Shown here: positions 62,807 through 64,000 of the stretch, one piece after another
Numbering within the stretch: the stretch's first letter is position 1
Layout of the letters: each line of letters begins with the position of its first letter
From: Sphingomonas sp. NFR15
GTDB lineage: Bacteria > Pseudomonadota > Alphaproteobacteria > Sphingomonadales > Sphingomonadaceae
Reading direction: 5' to 3'
Assembly: GCF_900103265.1 (NCBI RefSeq)
Contig: NZ_FMWX01000007.1
Coordinates: 1-64,000 of the forward strand
Length of the DNA stretch: 64,000 nucleotides
Notes under the pieces: generated by a model
The model's input: the letters and a program-made list of their open reading frames with translations, nothing else
Told to the model about the DNA's origin: nothing
Database searches by the model: none
Program-made: the position numbers and the translations under genes

Positions 62807-63967
62807 TTATTTTTCGCGCGGTTCCTTCTTGCGCTTGGCGCCCGCCAGCGCCGAGAGCACGCCGCGCAGGGTGCGCACCTCCTGGCTCGACCAGCCCGGC
62901 TTGGTGAGCAGCGTGCGCAGCGTCCGCCGCGTCGCGACGGTACGATCGGGCGGATAGAAGAAATTGGCGTCGACCAGCATCGCGTCGAGCTGCGCGATCA
63001 TCCCGTCGAGGTCTTCCTGCGGCGCCGGCTCGGGCAGATCGACCTCCGGCGGCTGCGCGAGCGCGATCCCCTTCGACCATTCGTAGGCGACCAGGATCAC
63101 CGCCTGGGCGAGGTTGAGCGAGCCGAACTCGGGGTTGATCGGCACGGTGATGATCTCGCGCGCGACCGCGACATCGTCGGTCTCCAGCCCCGAGCGTTCG
63201 GGGCCGAACAGGATCGCGGTGCGGCCCGGCCCGGCATGGATCGCGCGCGCCGCCACCTCCGGGGTGACGACCGGCTTGGTCACGCCGCGCTTGCGGACGG
63301 TGGTGGCATAGACGTTGGGGCAATCGGCGATCGCTTCGGCAAGCGTATCGAACACCTGCGCCTGTTCGAGCACGACGTCCGCGCCCGAGGCGGCGGGGCC
63401 GGCGGCGGGATTGGGCCAGCCGTCGCGCGGGGCGACGAGGCGCATCTCGGTGAGCCCGAAATTGAGCATCGCGCGCGCGGCCTTGCCGATGTTCTCGCCG
63501 AGCTGCGGGCGGACGAGGACGATGACGGGGGGTGGGGTGGTGCGCGGTGCCTCGGCTTCGCCCGGCGAGGGCGCGGGGGCGGTGCCTCGACTTCGCTCGG
63601 CACGAACGGGAGGGGAAATGGACGCGCCTTCATCCTCCGTTCGTCCCGAGCGAAGTCGAGGGACAGCGTGCTGACGCTCGCGTCGTTCCGATGGCGGCAT
63701 GGCCGCGACGCTGAGTGCCGCCCAGTCCGAGGCGATCAACGCTTCTTTCTTCGCACGCGACCAGGGCTTGATCCGTTGTTCAGCTTCCAGCGCTTCGACG
63801 CGCGACGGAAAGTCCTGCGACCACATAAGCTCGACCGGCAGGCGCGAGCGCGTGTAGCCTTCGATCTGCCCGGATTGGTGCTGGCCGATCCGCGTTTCGA
63901 GGTTGTCGGTGTGGCCAGTGTAATAGCTGCCGTCAGCGCAGCGGAGGATGTAGACCCAAAAGCTCAT
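62807..63967 (-). CDS. GIY-YIG nuclease domain fused to TrmJ-type RNA methyltransferase
   Basis: One open frame of 386 codons. Residues 1-87 are a UPF0213-type GIY-YIG domain (Trp-Val-Tyr-Ile-Leu-Arg-Cys; Tyr-Tyr-Thr-Gly-His-Thr). Residues about 95-140 are encoded by a family A repeat pair. Residues about 146-386 are a SpoU/TrmJ methyltransferase (Pro-Pro-Val-Ile-Val-Leu-Val-Arg-Pro, Asn-Ile-Gly-Lys-Ala-Ala-Arg-Ala-Met; Phe-Gly-Pro-Glu-Arg-Ser-Gly-Leu; Asn-Leu-Ala-Gln-Ala-Val). TrmJ makes the 2'-O-methyl mark at tRNA position 32. The TrmJ part has no good start of its own before its conserved fold, so it is translated either as this fusion or from ATG near residue 90. Confidence 0.85.
   Translation of the reverse strand: MSFWVYILRCADGSYYTGHTDNLETRIGQHQSGQIEGYTRSRLPVELMWSQDFPSRVEALEAEQRIKPWSRAKKEALIASDWAALSVAAMPPSERRERQHAVPRLRSGRTEDEGASISPPVRAERSRGTAPAPSPGEAEAPRTTPPPVIVLVRPQLGENIGKAARAMLNFGLTEMRLVAPRDGWPNPAAGPAASGADVVLEQAQVFDTLAEAIADCPNVYATTVRKRGVTKPVVTPEVAARAIHAGPGRTAILFGPERSGLETDDVAVAREIITVPINPEFGSLNLAQAVILVAYEWSKGIALAQPPEVDLPEPAPQEDLDGMIAQLDAMLVDANFFYPPDRTVATRRTLRTLLTKPGWSSQEVRTLRGVLSALAGAKRKKEPREK
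63585..63664. repeat. Family A palindromic repeat pair within the fusion gene linker
   Basis: CTCGACTTCGCTCGG...CACGAACGG (63586-63609) and CCGTTCGTCCCGAGCGAAG (63637 on) in opposite orientation, read through in frame to give the Ser/Arg/Pro-rich linker. Confidence 0.85.
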
Positions 63968-64000
63968 CGCGCGGCTCTATCCCTCGATACGCTATCTCGA

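Overview
The window is high-GC DNA from an alphaproteobacterium, most likely Sphingomonas or a close sphingomonad. The supports are the fused order mdh-sucD-sucA-sucB-lpd, the heme oxygenase/bacteriophytochrome pair with an HWE-type kinase, a GtrA-linked cluster, DUF3297 and EVE-domain proteins, and many intergenic palindromic repeats of the kind common in that group. Almost all of it is conserved chromosomal housekeeping DNA. The only clear mobile element is the end of an IS3-family insertion sequence at the left edge, which has cut off a gene after about 26 codons.

Layout. 1-412: IS3 end and the interrupted gene. 624-1264: YbjQ-family protein and a small membrane protein. 1382-9185: TCA-cycle operon (malate dehydrogenase, succinyl-CoA ligase alpha, 2-oxoglutarate dehydrogenase E1 and E2, E3); sucC is not in it. 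9411-12285: TRIC-family membrane protein, DUF1993 protein and a Gln/Ala-repeat lipoprotein. 12425-15544: heme oxygenase and bacteriophytochrome kinase (red-light sensing). 15641-21719: TorF-like porin, beta-carbonic anhydrase with a SulP transporter, a candidate sRNA, an orphan MazF/PemK-like toxin and an OmpR/EnvZ-type two-component pair. 21914-29059: secreted peptide, DUF2721, trmB, formate/nitrite-type channel, a secreted protein, metK with an upstream dyad operator, lnt and a VOC-fold protein. 29147-31708: PHA-system protein, ribosomal protein S21, FKBP isomerase and a SleB-like hydrolase. 31889-38514: M16 protease, a 60-residue membrane protein overlapping tgt, era, a methyltransferase and GtrA. 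38571-44132: polytopic GT-C-like protein, MarC, an NTF2-like protein, folD, DUF167, YggT and argB. 44188-49054: S1C protease, priA and a tyrosine recombinase. 49273-56705: PRC-barrel protein, lipoprotein, amidase, ferritin-like protein, UGT-type glycosyltransferase, a leader or sRNA region, diguanylate cyclase and an XpaC-like protein. 56707-63967: TelA, LytS/LytTR pair, DUF3297, a glycine/tyrosine-rich secreted protein, an EVE protein, a PAP2 membrane enzyme and a GIY-YIG::TrmJ fusion.

How the parts work together. The TCA operon encodes most of the 2-oxoglutarate to oxaloacetate segment. The bphO-bphP pair makes its own biliverdin chromophore and passes light state to a kinase with its own receiver. 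The carbonic anhydrase is translationally coupled to the SulP transporter, suggesting bicarbonate handling. Many gene pairs overlap by ATGA, GTGA or TTGA, so coupled translation is common.

The most unusual points are: (i) a GIY-YIG domain and a TrmJ-type methyltransferase in one open frame whose linker is encoded by a palindromic repeat; (ii) an 18-codon ORF at 54516-54572 whose ribosome-binding site is complementary to 14 nt of the 16S 3' end, followed by a strong terminator; (iii) a promoter-terminator unit at 19047-19199 that looks like a small RNA gene; and (iv) a perfect 36-bp-arm hairpin between priA and the recombinase. I found no clear multi-gene defence or novel biosynthetic system.
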